Source: Paragordius varius
Taxonomy: Eukaryota > Nematomorpha
Length of the DNA stretch: 64,000 bases
Reading direction: 5' to 3'
NCBI GenBank assembly: GCA_964247055.1
Contig: OZ176055.1
Coordinates: 4,650,001 to 4,714,000, forward strand
The position numbers and the translations under genes were made by a program. Below the pieces are notes generated by a model. The model was not told the DNA's origin, did not search any database, and worked only from the letters and a program-made list of their open reading frames with translations. Shown one piece after another: positions 1 through 20,701 of the stretch (the first letter of the stretch is position 1; each line of letters starts with the position of its first letter).

Positions 1-57
1 ACGCCAAATTGCCAAATAGGTTTATATAATTCATGTATAATGATAATGTATTTAAAA

Positions 58-257
58 CAGAGCTTCGAACCTATCTCGAGGAGATTTTAGGAAGAACCGG
101 CTTAGTTGGGTCGGAACCAACCCGGTCCCGGTTTTATTTCTTAGGGAGCCACCCGGCTCCGGATATAATATTTTAGGACCCACTTCGGTTTTATTTTTAA
201 ATTATTAGGAACCAAGCCGGTTGCGGTTCAAATTTTTCGACGCGGTTCGAAGCCCTG
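58..257. mobile_element. hAT-type MITE, 200 bp
   Basis: The ends are inverted repeats: CAGAGCTTCGAACC at the left and GGTTCGAAGCCCTG at the right. They are flanked by near-identical 8-mers, ATTTAAAA and ATTTCAAA, as expected of the 8-bp duplication made by hAT transposases. The inside has imperfect repeats of a GGAACCAA..CCGGT..CGGTTTTATTT pattern. No coding capacity. It lies in an intron of the pump paralog, upstream of its first visible exon; nothing else is seen in 1-456. Confidence 0.7.
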
Positions 258-456
258 ATTTCAAAAATCCATTTTTTTATTAATCTAGTTTTTCATTGCA
301 TTCTAAGATAATTTAAAAATAATTAATTTTACTTTTTGTAATAATATATAAACCTATTTAATTGATAAAGTACCAAACTTTTTACATATAGCGATAAAGG
401 CGTTTTTTCGGTTGTAATCCTGGTAAATCTCTTAAATTTCCAATTTTATTATTAAG

Positions 457-3400
457 GAACGACATTGAAGAAAAAACTGTGATAGCTTATGCCGAAGCGC
501 GATTAAACCCGGCAAAATTCCCAAAGAATTTCGATTTCTTGGAGTATTTTGGGTCCCTTTCTGCCGCACGACTATCCAATGCCCAAAATTCACATATGTC
601 ATCAAGTCTTAACACAATCATAAATTACAATCAACATTCAACGCTTAATAGTTGTTATACACTGAGTAGTAATTACAATACATCATTGAATCCTTACTCA
701 GGTTCTTCTTCAGATTTTGGTGGCGCTTTAAGTGGTGGAGGGTCCGTACCCTATTTGGTTGAGGACGAAAGCTATTTGTTCGAAGAGATGGACTTCCGTT
801 TGGTAGGAATGGTTGCACTCAGAACCTTGGCTCAACAAGACAAAAAATCTACGCGATCTTTAATCAACAGATTCAAAAATGCCGGAATTAAAGTATAATA
901 TTTTTAAATAATATAATTTGAGATAGTTCAGTCAAACTCTTTTTTGTGGATTATTTTGATAAATTCCCCCTTTTTGTGTAAAATATTTTTTATCCCATTT
1001 GTTGTGCTTATATAATAATTTAAATTCGGTTAAACATATTTATTATTTAACATAATTTGAATTCTTTTATTGAATTTATTGTTTTGACCAATAAATGTTA
1101 AAAACAATTGAACAAATCTAGCAATTTCTGGGTGTATGATGTTAAAAGTTCTGATAATATTTTAAAGGCACATAACCTTTTGTGACGGTTTTTGAAAATT
1201 ATTTTTATACACCCCTATCCTAGACAATAATAAAAATTATTTTTTATTACATAGAATATATTGCACAGTCAAGTTTTTTTACAAGAAGGGTTTTACTGTT
1301 GCATATATTAAAAAATAATAAGAAATTATGTAGAATTTTTGGGATCCATTTATGAGATATTGAAATTTTAGGTAATGATTTTAAGCAAAGAGGGCGCAGA
1401 AACAACCAAACAAATGGCAAAAAATTATGGAATATTTGATGAGAATAGCGAAACTTTGGATGATGTGGCCGAAAAATTGAATCTTACTCTAGACAGATTG
1501 GATCCCACGTAAAATCCAATACAATTTAACATTGATTTAAATTCAAAAAAGTCTTTTTCGCGTTAAGTTATTTGAATCTAATGTGATATATATAAAAAAT
1601 TATAATTGTTAACATTAGTCAAGCAACATGTCATATCATTGACTGTGAAATGTTAAAGGATATGTCGTTTGCCGAAATCGACAATACACTTTCAACGCTT
1701 TTATACAACCATTTCAGCAACAACAGTGCAGTAAATACAACTCTAAATACGGTGACGGATTCTTCATGGGGAAAGGGGATGGGTTCGCAAATATCGACAA
1801 CTATATCCGGTAAATTTGATATATTTTATATTAAATTGCTAAAAATACAAGAAAATTTAAAATTCTACAGACAAACCTATTTTTTTCAAAAGACAATCAA
1901 TCGTACTTCTTAAACTTTTTTCCTATATAAATCAGTTAATTCCAATCGTAAAACATATAATTGATTGTGTTACTAGTTTTTAATCTCTATTTCATACTTT
2001 GTTTAACACAATGATTTATATTTTAATAAAATCACTTTTAAAAAGTGCAACGGTCTTTTGTAAAAAAAATTATCCTTATGTTTTCACGTTTTGTCCGCAT
2101 TATCTTAGTTTTTACTATATAAAACAATTTGCGTATATGTATACATTAGTTAACCCCAATCACCAACAACAAATGTACACTAATTATGCAGATAGCCAGA
2201 GTATGACTTCTAGTCGTTTAGGCCTTGTTAATACAGCCAGTATGCACAGTTTAACCTCGGGTAGTCATCCGCATAGCCATTCCCAACATACTTTAACTAA
2301 TTTTCAGGTAGCTTTTTGTTGCAACAAAAGTCTCACGTCTGACCCATCCAAAATATCCGCACTAACGTTCAGTCATCACAAATTACGGCTTATAGAAGCA
2401 TTTCAAAGACTTGGCGATGTCATAGCTGTCATAGGATCAACTACACCTGATTGCGTTGCACTCAAACGATGTGATATAGGTTTTTAGCAGTATTATATAT
2501 TTATATGGGATATATAATGTAATATAACTTAAATACCTAGTATATATGTTTTTTTTTCACTTTATAGGAATAGGTCTTGAACAAGGGAATCAGATCTCTC
2601 ACAAATCCGCTGATCTCATACTCATGCAAGATTCTCTTCAAGATATATTGATTTTGGTCGAAGAAGGTTGGTTTTCATTAAAAAACATTTTCGTAAATAA
2701 TTTTGCTAAAAAAATGTAATCATTTATATGTATTAAATAAATTAGGTCGCGTTTTTTACGACAATTTGAAAAAAGCATTAATCTACATTCTCTCAAGCAA
2801 ATTAGCCCAAATTTTACCAATCATCATTTATTTTACATGCAATATACCAATGCCATTAAGCATCACAACCGTATTTTGTGTGGAAATATGTGTGAACCTG
2901 GTATAAATTTTTTGATAAATATAAGTTAATGCTTAGTCAATTCTTCGCCTTAAATATTTGAGATAAAATTATCTCTAAAATTATTCGTTTAGATTCCATC
3001 GATTGGTCTTTTTAATGAACAGGCAGAAGGAAATGTGATGAAAAGAAGGCCTAGAGATATTTATTCGGAAAAACTGGCTTGTCTACGGTAAATCTTTGAG
3101 ACTATAAAATTTTTTAATTTTATTAATTAAATTGGGGCAGAGAACCTCTAAATATGAGTGAATCAATATTAACCATCACTAATAAACATACAAAGTCCCT
3201 ATCTCTCTTAACTTAGAAAACCTTAATTTTGCAAAAATAGCTTACTCTGACCTATAAGTCGTATTATATCGCCCACCATTTTTGTGTTGAATAAATATTT
3301 GTTTTTGATTAAATCAAAAAATATATTGCTAAATTTTATTTTAATAAAGATGGTATGTGGGGATCTGGAACAATTCATAACTATACTGATTTACATTTTA

Positions 3401-6344
3401 ACGTGTAACGTAATGTTTATATGGGTTGGATAAGGTTTTGATTGCATAATGCCTATTTAGGGTTATACATTATCATAGGAGACTACAATTTGGCAATACA
3501 TTATACGGGATCCTTAATGTCTTTATGACATTTTATATTTATTTAAATATCCAAAATTCTACTTTTATAATCAGATCTACAATGCAGCTTTTACACTTCA
3601 ATTTAAATTGGGTTAATACCTCAGAATATATTTAAGTTGATATTTTTAAAAAACTGAAAGAAACGGTCCCAATAAATTTATATCATCCTAATAAAAACTA
3701 GATAAATAAATATCTAAATAAAATTTATTTTTAGAAAAAAAGTTCCATATCAAACTGCTTCGACGCCATTTTATTTTATAACATTTTCGCTGATTATCGT
3801 GTTTAATTTTAAAGCTAATATTAAAGTTATTTTGTATTTAAGTCACACTAACATTCGAACAGAAAAAGTGGTTTATTTTATATTATTTTTTAATTAATGC
3901 AAACTGTCATATTGACTAAATTCTTACCTTTGTTTACCTTAAAATAAATAAAATCAAGTATTTTTGAAAGAATAATTTATATTTTGGTTCATTAATATAT
4001 AAATGCAAACTTTTTCCATCTTTTTAATTCCTTCAATATGTTTTGAAGTATTGAATTTTAAACAGGCCTGGGGTATTCAAATACCCCATTTTGAATCAAA
4101 GGACTGAAAATAATGCGTTGTATATAAGCAATAAGCATTTTAAACCTCAATTAACACAAATTAGTATAACACATCCGTTTGTTTGAAAATTAGAGCTCAT
4201 AATTTAAGGATATCTACGCCTATTAAATCTATATCTTCAATTATTCATATATTTATTATTAAAGTTTTTTAATTATGCATTAGATTATTTAAAAGGGCCT
4301 TTCTTTTCAACGGACCCATACAACTATTAGCCTGTCTGACCGTATACGTTGTTATAATGGCCGAAAATGGATTTTGGCCTCGCACCTTGTTGGAAAAGCG
4401 TGTTTATTGGAATTCTGAATTCATAAATGATATTACGGATTCCTATGGACAAGATTGGGTAGAGAACATATTTTAAATTAAGTTTTTAGTATTTACATGG
4501 GCTGTTTTGCTGTGTTGGAAAGTTTTTATTTGAAAAACAAAACAGAATTTGTTACCCGTACCATTAGCACATTTGAAATCGGAACCGCGGTTCTGAGAGT
4601 TTTAAAAGAGAATATTGAATGTTTTCCCTTTTTTTCAAATATTCAACACAGTGTAAATAAACATCTGTAAATGCCAATACACCAATAAAATATTTAAAAT
4701 AAAATTTTATGCCTTTAACCAATTCTGTTGTTTTTGATATCCCAAAATATATTGAATCCGAAAATATGATACAAAATGAAGTCGGTATTCCTTGCTTTTT
4801 AGATTTTTGGTTTAAATTTGCTTTTACCAAATTTGAGTCTAATCATTCATTTCCAATTATAATTTAAAATAAGTAAATATTATATTTTACCAGAAAAAGA
4901 CTGTTTTAATCTTTAGATATAACGTATAATAGCGAACAATATTTGTTTAATTTTTTTGATATATTATGATTAAAACCATTCAAAGTTCGTTGCTTTGGTG
5001 CATTAAAATTTCGGAAGTTGCAGAGGTTTAAGCATTGTTTTGTCTTTATAGCATATAATATATATTTAAATTTTAGCTTCATATTTTCTATATTATAGTC
5101 GTTTAATCAATGCATTATTAATATTACATACAGCTGCCTAATTAAGGTAGGTATGAACATTTAAAATTTTAAACGGCACGACCAAAACGCTAAGTATATT
5201 TTATTTACGACATTTTATTTTGTCCGACAGAGTTATTACGATCGAAAAAGGCTTGAATTTGCGTGTCACAGTGGATTTCTCTGGACCCTTTTTATGCTGC
5301 AAGCTGTCAACGCCATAATGTGTACCAAAAAAGTTCATTCCCTATTCGCCAAAAAATCAAAATTCGAGTAAACCTTTTTATTTTAATTAAAATTTTTCCT
5401 ATATTAATTATAATGTTTGTTTGTTCTCCTTTCAGAAATTGGCCATTAGTGTGGTGCCTTTTCCTATGCATGATTATAATATTGTTTGTAATTTATGTGC
5501 CTGGACTCAATTTCCTTCTCAAACTACAGCCTATTAAGTAATATTTGTTGAATATTAAATTTTTACTTATTTTCACAATGTGTACTTTATACTATTATAC
5601 GAAATATATCTAGACTTTGTTAAAAAACCTTTACGATGTTTTGTTATTAAAAAAACAATAAGGTTTTAAAATGATTTGAACATCAAAAACCGTGGCCAGG
5701 TTAAAATAGGGGTGTCCAACATGCGAGCCGCATTCGGCTCTCCTTAGTTTCGACCCGCGAAAAGTTCGAAACATTACCAAATAAAATCGAAATTTCATAA
5801 GCAAAATATTATCCTGGTAAATATTTCACCAAATTTTCTACTTAGGTTTTTCCAAATTTTGGCAATGAAGTAGCAAAAAATGTTGAAGTAAATAGTGGTT
5901 AAATTATATTCGTAATAACAATCTTATGTTAATTCATAAAAATATTTTTAAACCATATATTTTACGGAGCCGCCCACCGGGTTTTTAGAGTCAAAAATGC
6001 GGCCCTTGAAGACGTTTGTCTTGAGACACCTGGTTTAAAATATCATTGGGTAATAGGAAAAATGAAAAGTATATGAAAAAACGACTTAATTCCATAAATG
6101 GATAATTATTTTTATTTAAAATAATACCTCCATTTAATCTATCGAAACATTCCAAGTTAAATAAAATTAGTGTAAATTTATAATAATATAATATGTTTTA
6201 ACCGAAATTTTTAAATTCTACAGATTTTGGTGGCTGTTTCCTGGGATTCCATATGCATTAATTCTATTCTTGTTTGATGAATCTCGTAAATTTATTATTC
6301 GCCGTGATGGTGAGAGCACTATGGCGCTTGAAACCCTATATTAA
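457..6344 (+). CDS. Catalytically dead Na+/K+-ATPase alpha paralog (3' part, 11 exons)
   Basis: Exons 457-892, 1372-1508, 1619-1809, 2150-2479, 2568-2666, 2746-2900, 2993-3087, 4296-4458, 5231-5367, 5436-5537 and 6224-6344 (stop) join in phase into about 655 aa. This matches the P-type ATPase from the late N domain through M5-M10 to the C-terminus; the first half lies left of the window. Homology is clear in segments such as KNAGIK, GRVFYDNLKK, MKRRPRD and DSYGQDW, and the protein ends ETLY (family ETYY). Key motifs are gone: the family TGDHP reads LSKEG, TGDGVND reads IGSTTPD, and DPPR is absent. In M5 SNIPE reads SKLAQ; in M6 IDLGTD reads VEICVN; in M8 QWAD reads QAVN. Two Ser/Asn/His-rich loops of about 70-80 aa are inserted in the cytoplasmic part, one carrying two extra introns. 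It cannot be a working pump, but every exon is open and all splice phases agree. I infer a retained pseudoenzyme rather than a decayed pseudogene. Confidence 0.85.
5707..6032. mobile_element. hAT-type MITE, about 326 bp
   Basis: The left end reads AGGGGTGTCCAAC and the right end GAGACACCTG, a weak inverted repeat of the widespread CAGGGGTGTCCAAC hAT family. Flanking 8-mers are GGTTAAAA and GTTTAAAA (7 of 8 identical). The element contains the GC-rich GCGAGCCGCATTCGGC and CGGAGCCGCCCACCGGG subterminal blocks typical of the group. It sits in the last intron of the dead pump paralog. The element at 57647-57945 belongs to the same family. Confidence 0.7.
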
Positions 6345-9300
6345 TATCTATCATTGTTCCTTATATAATTTTTATCAAATGTGATTTTCTTTATCTTAAT
6401 ATTGTATTTATTTATGCATTTTATAATAAATTGTGAATTATGTAATTTATCAAACTATTGTATCCAACAAGTAAAAATGTTGCTTAATTGGTTAGTTTTG
6501 AAAACATAATTTACAACATCTGGCTGTTTAAAGTAAAACTTTTAAATTTTACGTTAAATATGGACTCAATGTGAAAATGTTATTGTCCAATACTGAATAA
6601 ACCATGTTCAGGCACTAGCCTTTAAAGTAGATATTTAAAAATAAAAAAATTTGCCAAGTTAGAACCGGTTGTTTGAGTTTAAAGTTTTATGCAGTTATGC
6701 AATAGAGCTCTTTTGTTAAAAAAGGAAGATATATAAACTGTAAATAATAAGTTGATTTATAAATTTTTCGCTCTTTTTTTACCTCTTTCTTGAAAATAAT
6801 ATAAAAATGCAACCTCGGATAATCTAACAGCTCAAAATTGGTCTTTTAGGCGTTAATAAATATTTCCAACTCTCATATATTTGTGTAAATTTATAGTTAT
6901 ATCATTTATTTGACACAAACAATTTTCTAATAATTATATTTCATACAATGTTGCAAATAAAAAAATAGCCTTAGGTCATTAATTTTGTTTTTTGCAACAT
7001 ATATTTCAAGGGCATATTTTTATAATATTTATATGTACATAAAGAATAGATGATATTTATGCATATAAGGACGACCAGTGATTATTTCACACTTATGTAG
7101 CATATATTATATTATTGTTTGGTGACGGCTATTAATTTTCAATTTTTTCCGAAATCTTCAACTTTATTTACCATTTTCAAAAAAACCAATTATCAATACT
7201 TATAATTATTTTCTGAATCCCAATTTATTAAACCTTTAAAAAATTAGATGGTAGATATTGGCAAGGTATACGTTGTTTCTGAAATTTATACTTTAAACGG
7301 TAAAGTATTAATAGGTAGTTTAAAACGGAAATAGGTCGCACATAATTTTTATTTATTTCGTTTCGTCGTCACATAGATTTTTACGTATTTTTCCATATTC
7401 ATTCACATTACAAAACCACAGTATGATAAAATTATTTTTGGCATTTTTTTTCATTATACGGTAACGAACAAATCAAATGTTTATCATAAATAGAGAGACA
7501 ACGAAAATAGTGGGGTATAGCTTTGTCACCAAATAATGACATATCAAGAAGATGTATTTTCTTTTATTTTCGCATTCATATTTTTTTATATAAACCTCCA
7601 CAACGTTTTAGTATTTTTATAATTATATTTTTTGCTTAAAGCTAAATATTGTCTATTTTTATTATTAAATTCATTTATGTGTAAGTTATCATTACTATTC
7701 TTAAATAACTTTCACATGGTTTAAGGGATATGCGATAGGTCGTATATTAATTTGAAAAATAAGACGACCCACAAGGTTTTTTTTATAATTTTTTCGCAAT
7801 ATTATTTCTATAATATCCCTCAAAAAATGATCTTATCTCTTCCTAAAGACAAGTTATAATTAACCTATTTGTACACCAATTATTCATATACCAAAATTGA
7901 AATTCTCCATATATTCTAAATTCCATTTTTGCTGAGGATTTGTTATAATTCTTGCCTAAAATCATGGATCGTTTGGTAACATCATTTTAAATCATACATG
8001 TTTAGATAATTGTTTTAGCAAATAATTATAAAAACCATATTTGTTGTACATGCCTTACAATAAGCGGCCGCAGAAGGTCATAAAGTAACACTTTCTAGCA
8101 TAATAAGATCATTTTAGTTTTTTACATTGAAGGTTTATTTTTTAAATTGACGGTTTTCCAACATTAATTTTGAATTACTAAAGATTAGTTTTAATTTCTT
8201 ATATGTATTACAATAATTGCCCACAACGATATATGGACATCCTGTGTTGTGGTCAAAAATCGATTTATCTCAAACGGCCTATTGAGTATAATGCGATTAA
8301 TTTCTACAACTTATGCAATTAAAATTTTAGCATTACTCAGCATACCCATGTTTATTGATTAAATATCATGATATGGGTAAAATATCACACTGGATTAGAT
8401 CTAAACGCTAGTTTTAATAATTATAAAAGATGATAATTTATATAGTTTATTTTTAAAGATGTTAGTAGAATAAATAAATCAATTTAATAATCAATATTTG
8501 GCTGAAAAGCGCACATTTATCATTACTAATTATTGAATTTGTAGGGTAATGATATATGTACTAATAACAATTATTATTGTTAACAATGCCAAGGTTAACA
8601 AATAAACAAATTATGTAATTTTTTAAACAAATTGTAATTCCGTATTTTGAAAACTAAAACTCATTTAATTATTATTCTATGTGTGGTTAATAATTTGTGT
8701 TATGCAACATCTAAAAAATATAATTTTTGCTGATTACTAGAAGCAGCAAAAATGATCCGACGGGCAAGGCGAGTGTTTTGATAGAAATAAGGACTGTCTT
8801 TATCAGAATTAAGATAAAATATCTGACATTATAGTTAATAGGGAATCGGATATAATTCACCAGAGAATCATTGTATAGGATCATTGTCATTAATCATTAT
8901 CAAAGCTATTCTAGCCATTTAGCAAAGACCATCTACCATAGTGTATGAAAATGACTTCCATTTTATGCATGACATATCCAATAGGTGCCATTGTTTTTTA
9001 AATATCCAACTTTCTTGAGTTTAAAATTTAAAAAACGCATAGTTATGCAAAATATCACAGAATTTCAATTCCTTTCCAATCTAATATCATTAAAATAATG
9101 TTGAATCTAAGAGTCATGGCTAAATAATTACATGAGCGGTTTTAGATATTGGTTTGTTATTTTATTAAATATAATTCAGTTTTTTTATCGTCTGCTATGT
9201 CCACCTGTTTCAAAAGAATATTATGTTCTATATTTTAATCTGTTTGCCGTCGTTATTTAAATTTGAAAAAATAGGTTTTTATTTTATAAAACAAATTTGA

Positions 9301-10038
9301 ATGATATTTTACTATTTAATACCTTATCTTCATTCAACACAAGACATATTCCTATAATAAATCCGATGACCGGTTAGTATCGATTTAAATTTTTATATAA
9401 TTCCGCATAAAACGTTTGAATTTCTTTAATATTAAGGACAAAAGTTTAAATATTTATTAAGGACAGATATGTCTATTTATTCCAGACCTTAACGAGTTTT
9501 ACTATAATATGCGTTAATATATTTTGGAGATGTTTTATTATCAATGATTAGATGCCATATTTAAAAATGGGGCTTTTTTGAAGAAATTTGATTATGTCTA
9601 CAATAATATACAGAGTGATAAATTTAATCTTATTTGACATCTAATTCACAGTATTCATTCGGCTTGTAAGAGAGCTTATCTTCGACCCAATCTAGAAAAT
9701 AAAATTTATTTTGTTTGTAAAAATTCTTAAATTATTATATGTTGAAAATATATAACGTTAAAAAATAAATTCTTTTTTAGTTATAAAAACATTTTTTTAA
9801 AAAAATACATTTAAGGCAACACTGTTTGATTTCAGTACTTTTTTCTAAAATGTTTATGAAATTTTGAATTTGATTAGCAAAGTGGGATTAAAGATATTGC
9901 GTATTTGGTTTTAAATCGTTTTAGTATTTAGTATTTAAATTATACGATAAATGGTAAAAATCAACCTAATCCCAATATATTCACCAAAGTCATTACTAAT
10001 TATTCTGTTTACATGTATATATATATATATATATATAG
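6345..10038. other. Intergenic A+T-rich DNA between the two pump genes
   Basis: No coding exon, RNA gene or clear repeat is seen in these 3.7 kb. An AATAAA near 6425 is a plausible poly(A) signal for the upstream paralog. The promoter and any 5' non-coding or ATG-bearing exon of the downstream Na+/K+-ATPase must lie here unless the mRNA is trans-spliced. A TA microsatellite runs up to the acceptor at 10038. Confidence 0.6.
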
Positions 10039-17042
<7,004 letters not shown>

Positions 17043-17515
17043 CGGATAATAATATTTTTGTATTAAAATTGTGAACGCATTCTCAATTAAAATCCTGCCT
17101 CTGTAATATTTTTTATGAAACAATTGGCCCTATGCAATATTTAAATTGTTTTATTATTATCTGTATACCGAAAATTAAATAGTTACAAGTATACAATTAA
17201 TAAAAAACCAAATCAAAAAACAATGAGTTAAATTGGTGTACGTATATAGATAGGAACAAAAATATTAGATGTATGTCTTATTTTGTATAAATTAAACTAT
17301 ACTCATACTTATTTGAATCATCTCATTTATAATCCTGCACGTTATAAACATATAAAAATCTCGAAAAATGACTCAAATGCATGCGATGAACTCTAAAAAA
17401 ATGAATTTATATAACTTACACCATTTAAACCTATATGTATGCTAACAAACCCATTTCAAATAAATGAATATAAGATTACGTCTGAAAATTTGAGTTTTTA
17501 AAAAATAGCTTAGAT

Positions 17516-17703
17516 CAGTGATATTCAAACCGTGGCCATAATAATACTCTTGTATGGCAATATATTATTAATTAAATTAATAACTTATTTGGAGTAATAT
17601 CTGCAAAGGCGTCAAACAGCTATGTAAATTTTATCGGTATTATGGCCCTTGAGACAAGAAAAATGTTTTTTTGGCCTTTACAATTATTTGGTAAGTACCA
17701 CTG
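17516..17703. mobile_element. hAT-type MITE, 188 bp, with perfect 8-bp target duplication
   Basis: The left end is CAGTGATATTCAAACCGTGG and the right end AAGTACCACTG, related to the consensus CAGTGGTACTCAAACC. Both flanks are GCTTAGAT (17508-17515 and 17704-17711), a perfect 8-bp duplication. It lies in the 1.1-kb gap between the 3' ends of the convergent pump and SRP-receptor genes, where nothing else is seen apart from possible poly(A) signals such as AATAAA near 17190. Confidence 0.8.
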
Positions 17704-18172
17704 GCTTAGATGCAATGCCGATATGGGAAAAAACGTTTTATTTCAAATTTCATTTGAGGATGTGCCTTTTGCCAATTAAAAAAAAGTTTATGATATAAAA
17801 ATTATAAATTTTTAAAAAATAAAGTATCAGTTTATTTTGTTATGTTATAAGGAAAAAGGTGCAAATTCTAATATTAGTAATTATAGAAAGATTAGCCTAC
17901 TAAAAAATCAACAATCATAAATTTTATACAAAAATAATATTTGAAGAATTAATTTATTTTAATGCTTTACAAAATAATTCGGAATAATTTAAATGGCATA
18001 CAGTTATTTTTCTAATTAAAAACAAATTTCACATAATTGTTTCATAATAAAATCTATTTTTAATTTAATTATAATATTATTGGTAACAAAGTTGTCAATA
18101 TAAATTGTTAAATATAATTGACGGGATAAAATGACTTTTAACCAATACATAATAAATGTTTGAGATAAAATT

Positions 18173-20652
18173 TTATTTTAACAAGGAATGGATGACAGAT
18201 TTAACATCTAGTTGACGTAAATCAGTGTAGGTCTGACCAGTTCCAACGAAGAGGATCGGTTTTCCTGATATATATGTCATACTCAGGGCCGCACCAACCT
18301 AAAAATATATTTTAATTTAGATTCATAAAAAAAGACAATTTTTTGATTTGACCAATAAAGCACACCCATTTAATCGCCAAATAAAAATGTCTTATATGAA
18401 AATCATTTTTAAAGTTTTGTGAAAAACTTTAAAATAATTATAAATACTATACAAACTTTATCCCATATAAAATATTAGGCATTTTCTAGATTCCTATATT
18501 AGATTCATTCATATCAAAATAAAATCTTTAAGAAATACAAAAAAATAAAAATTTAGACATGTCATATTTAAGCCTGTTCCCTTAAATGAATTAATTACAA
18601 TGAAATTTATTTAGAATTTACATTACTTTATCTACAATCCAAAACAATAAATAATTTTTAAGAAATCAACTTTCAAAAGTATGGTTGTCCTTTAAAAAAA
18701 TTATCTGCCTTTATGTTACATTTTTTTCTGTATAATTTCACGTTATACTGCATTAACAATAAATTAACGAATTGCGCGAAAAACACATATATATATAAAA
18801 TTGATGCCAATTAATCATTAAATATGCGTAAATACCTTATCGTCGACCGTATCAAACTTTGTGAGCAATATACCATCAATGGTCCGCGCTGGACAATTAA
18901 AACCCAAATCATTTAATGATGATGGGGATTGTTTATTAATATTGAAATCATCATTTGGAATTCCTATAGGCACATTCGAGTAATCAACTAGTGCTCTATT
19001 GAATTTCACCAATTGATCAATTGCTTCGTTCCCAACTAAGGCTTCGCCCACAAAAAGAATTAAGTTTGGATTATTAACCTGTATCAGCTGTATTACGGTA
19101 AAAAATTTAAAAATAAAATATTTTAACAATTAATCCATTGATAAAAAAGATCACGATGTATTATACCTTTGCCAAAGCTCTCATTAAGGGTTCGTTATCT
19201 TGCATTCTACCAGCTGTATCCACGAGTACAACATCAAACCCATTTTCTTGAGCTGTTAAATTTTAAAACAAGATTATTTAATATAAACACCATTTATAGA
19301 CTAAATTTCGCCTCATATTAAGCTTTCTATATAAACAGCGCCTAAAAGCTAATTAGCTCACCCTGATCATTGTACTTTTCCGATTTTTAAATAATATTTT
19401 ATATATTTTTTAAAAGGATCTGCAGATAATGACCCAGGCATTTTTCCTACAATCGGGATCATTTTGAATGGGATAGTTATATAAATACAGTCTTTACTAT
19501 CATAAACAGGTAATAATTGAAAAACATTTACCAATACCAGCAATTATCATTAAAAAATTTACGAATGATAATCTCTAAATTCAATTCTGACAACTTATAC
19601 TAGCGTTGACGCTCACCAACTATCGGCAAACCAATACATAAAAAATTGGACATTATTTTCCTAAAACCATGCTTTAGGGAATAAAATAATCTATATGATA
19701 TATTACCATATTCAATGGCTTCTTTGGCGACTCCAGCAGCATCCTTACCGTAACCCTTTTCATACAATTGAACTTTCCAGGGAATATTTGAGTTCTCTGT
19801 ACCCGAGGGTGGTGGATGTAATGCATTGAGATGGCGTGCGTGAGTCCTCAATTGCTCGACCGCTCCAGACCTAAAAGTGTCACAAGCTGCAATCAGTACC
19901 CTTAAATCATTTTCAATGAGCCAAAATGCGATCTAATGATATATAATATTATATAATGATCCCTTATAGTAAAAATTTCAAAAAAACATAACAAGTATAA
20001 GAGTAATTTTTTTAATAAAGAAAACCATATTTTCAAACCATGATTTTTTTCTAAACACTTTAACAATTAGAGCTGTAAAATATTGGGTATAATACCATTT
20101 TAGATGTATATTCATAACTTCGCAACCAAAAACGATAGGTTATAATAAACAAATCTAGGTTATAAAAAATGGTTGTTCTCATGTATAAAAAATTGTATTT
20201 TAAATTTACGTTTTCTCTGTATAACATTAATTTTTATTGCATCTACAAAAAATTAGTATTGTTCAAACTTTGGCAAGATTAGTGCTTTTTCCCACACCAT
20301 TTACACCGCAAAATGTGATGACATAAGGTCTTTTCTTTTCATTTGTACTATTTTTTCCATTTACTCTTGCTGATTTCATTGCCGATTGACTCCTGATATC
20401 GTGCATAACATTAATTATGCGACCAGGGGATAGAACTTTTTGACATGCATCTTCAAGGGCCTTATTAACCGTAGATTTTAGGGTTGTGAACGTACCCAAA
20501 TTCTAAAATTTAATAATAACAAAGGTAATTTATTATATATTAATAGTTCTTTCATGTGTATGGATTGAAGTATAGTTTGTAATATACTATGTAGGATTTG
20601 TATATTATAATACCCTTTATAAAAGCTGACAAGGTAAAATAAATGTAAGGTT

Positions 20653-20701
<49 letters not shown>

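Noticed and set aside
230-257. tRNA-like B box (GGTTCGAA)
   Set aside because: It is the terminal repeat of the MITE at 58-257; no A box or cloverleaf is present.
1-6344. Calling the first pump copy a decayed pseudogene
   Set aside because: All 11 exons are open, all splice sites are GT-AG and phases agree, which is unexpected for a decaying copy this divergent.
10015-10038. 24-nt TA-rich intron just before the Na+/K+-ATPase first exon
   Set aside because: It has GT and AG ends, but the upstream frame in the required phase meets a stop before any ATG.
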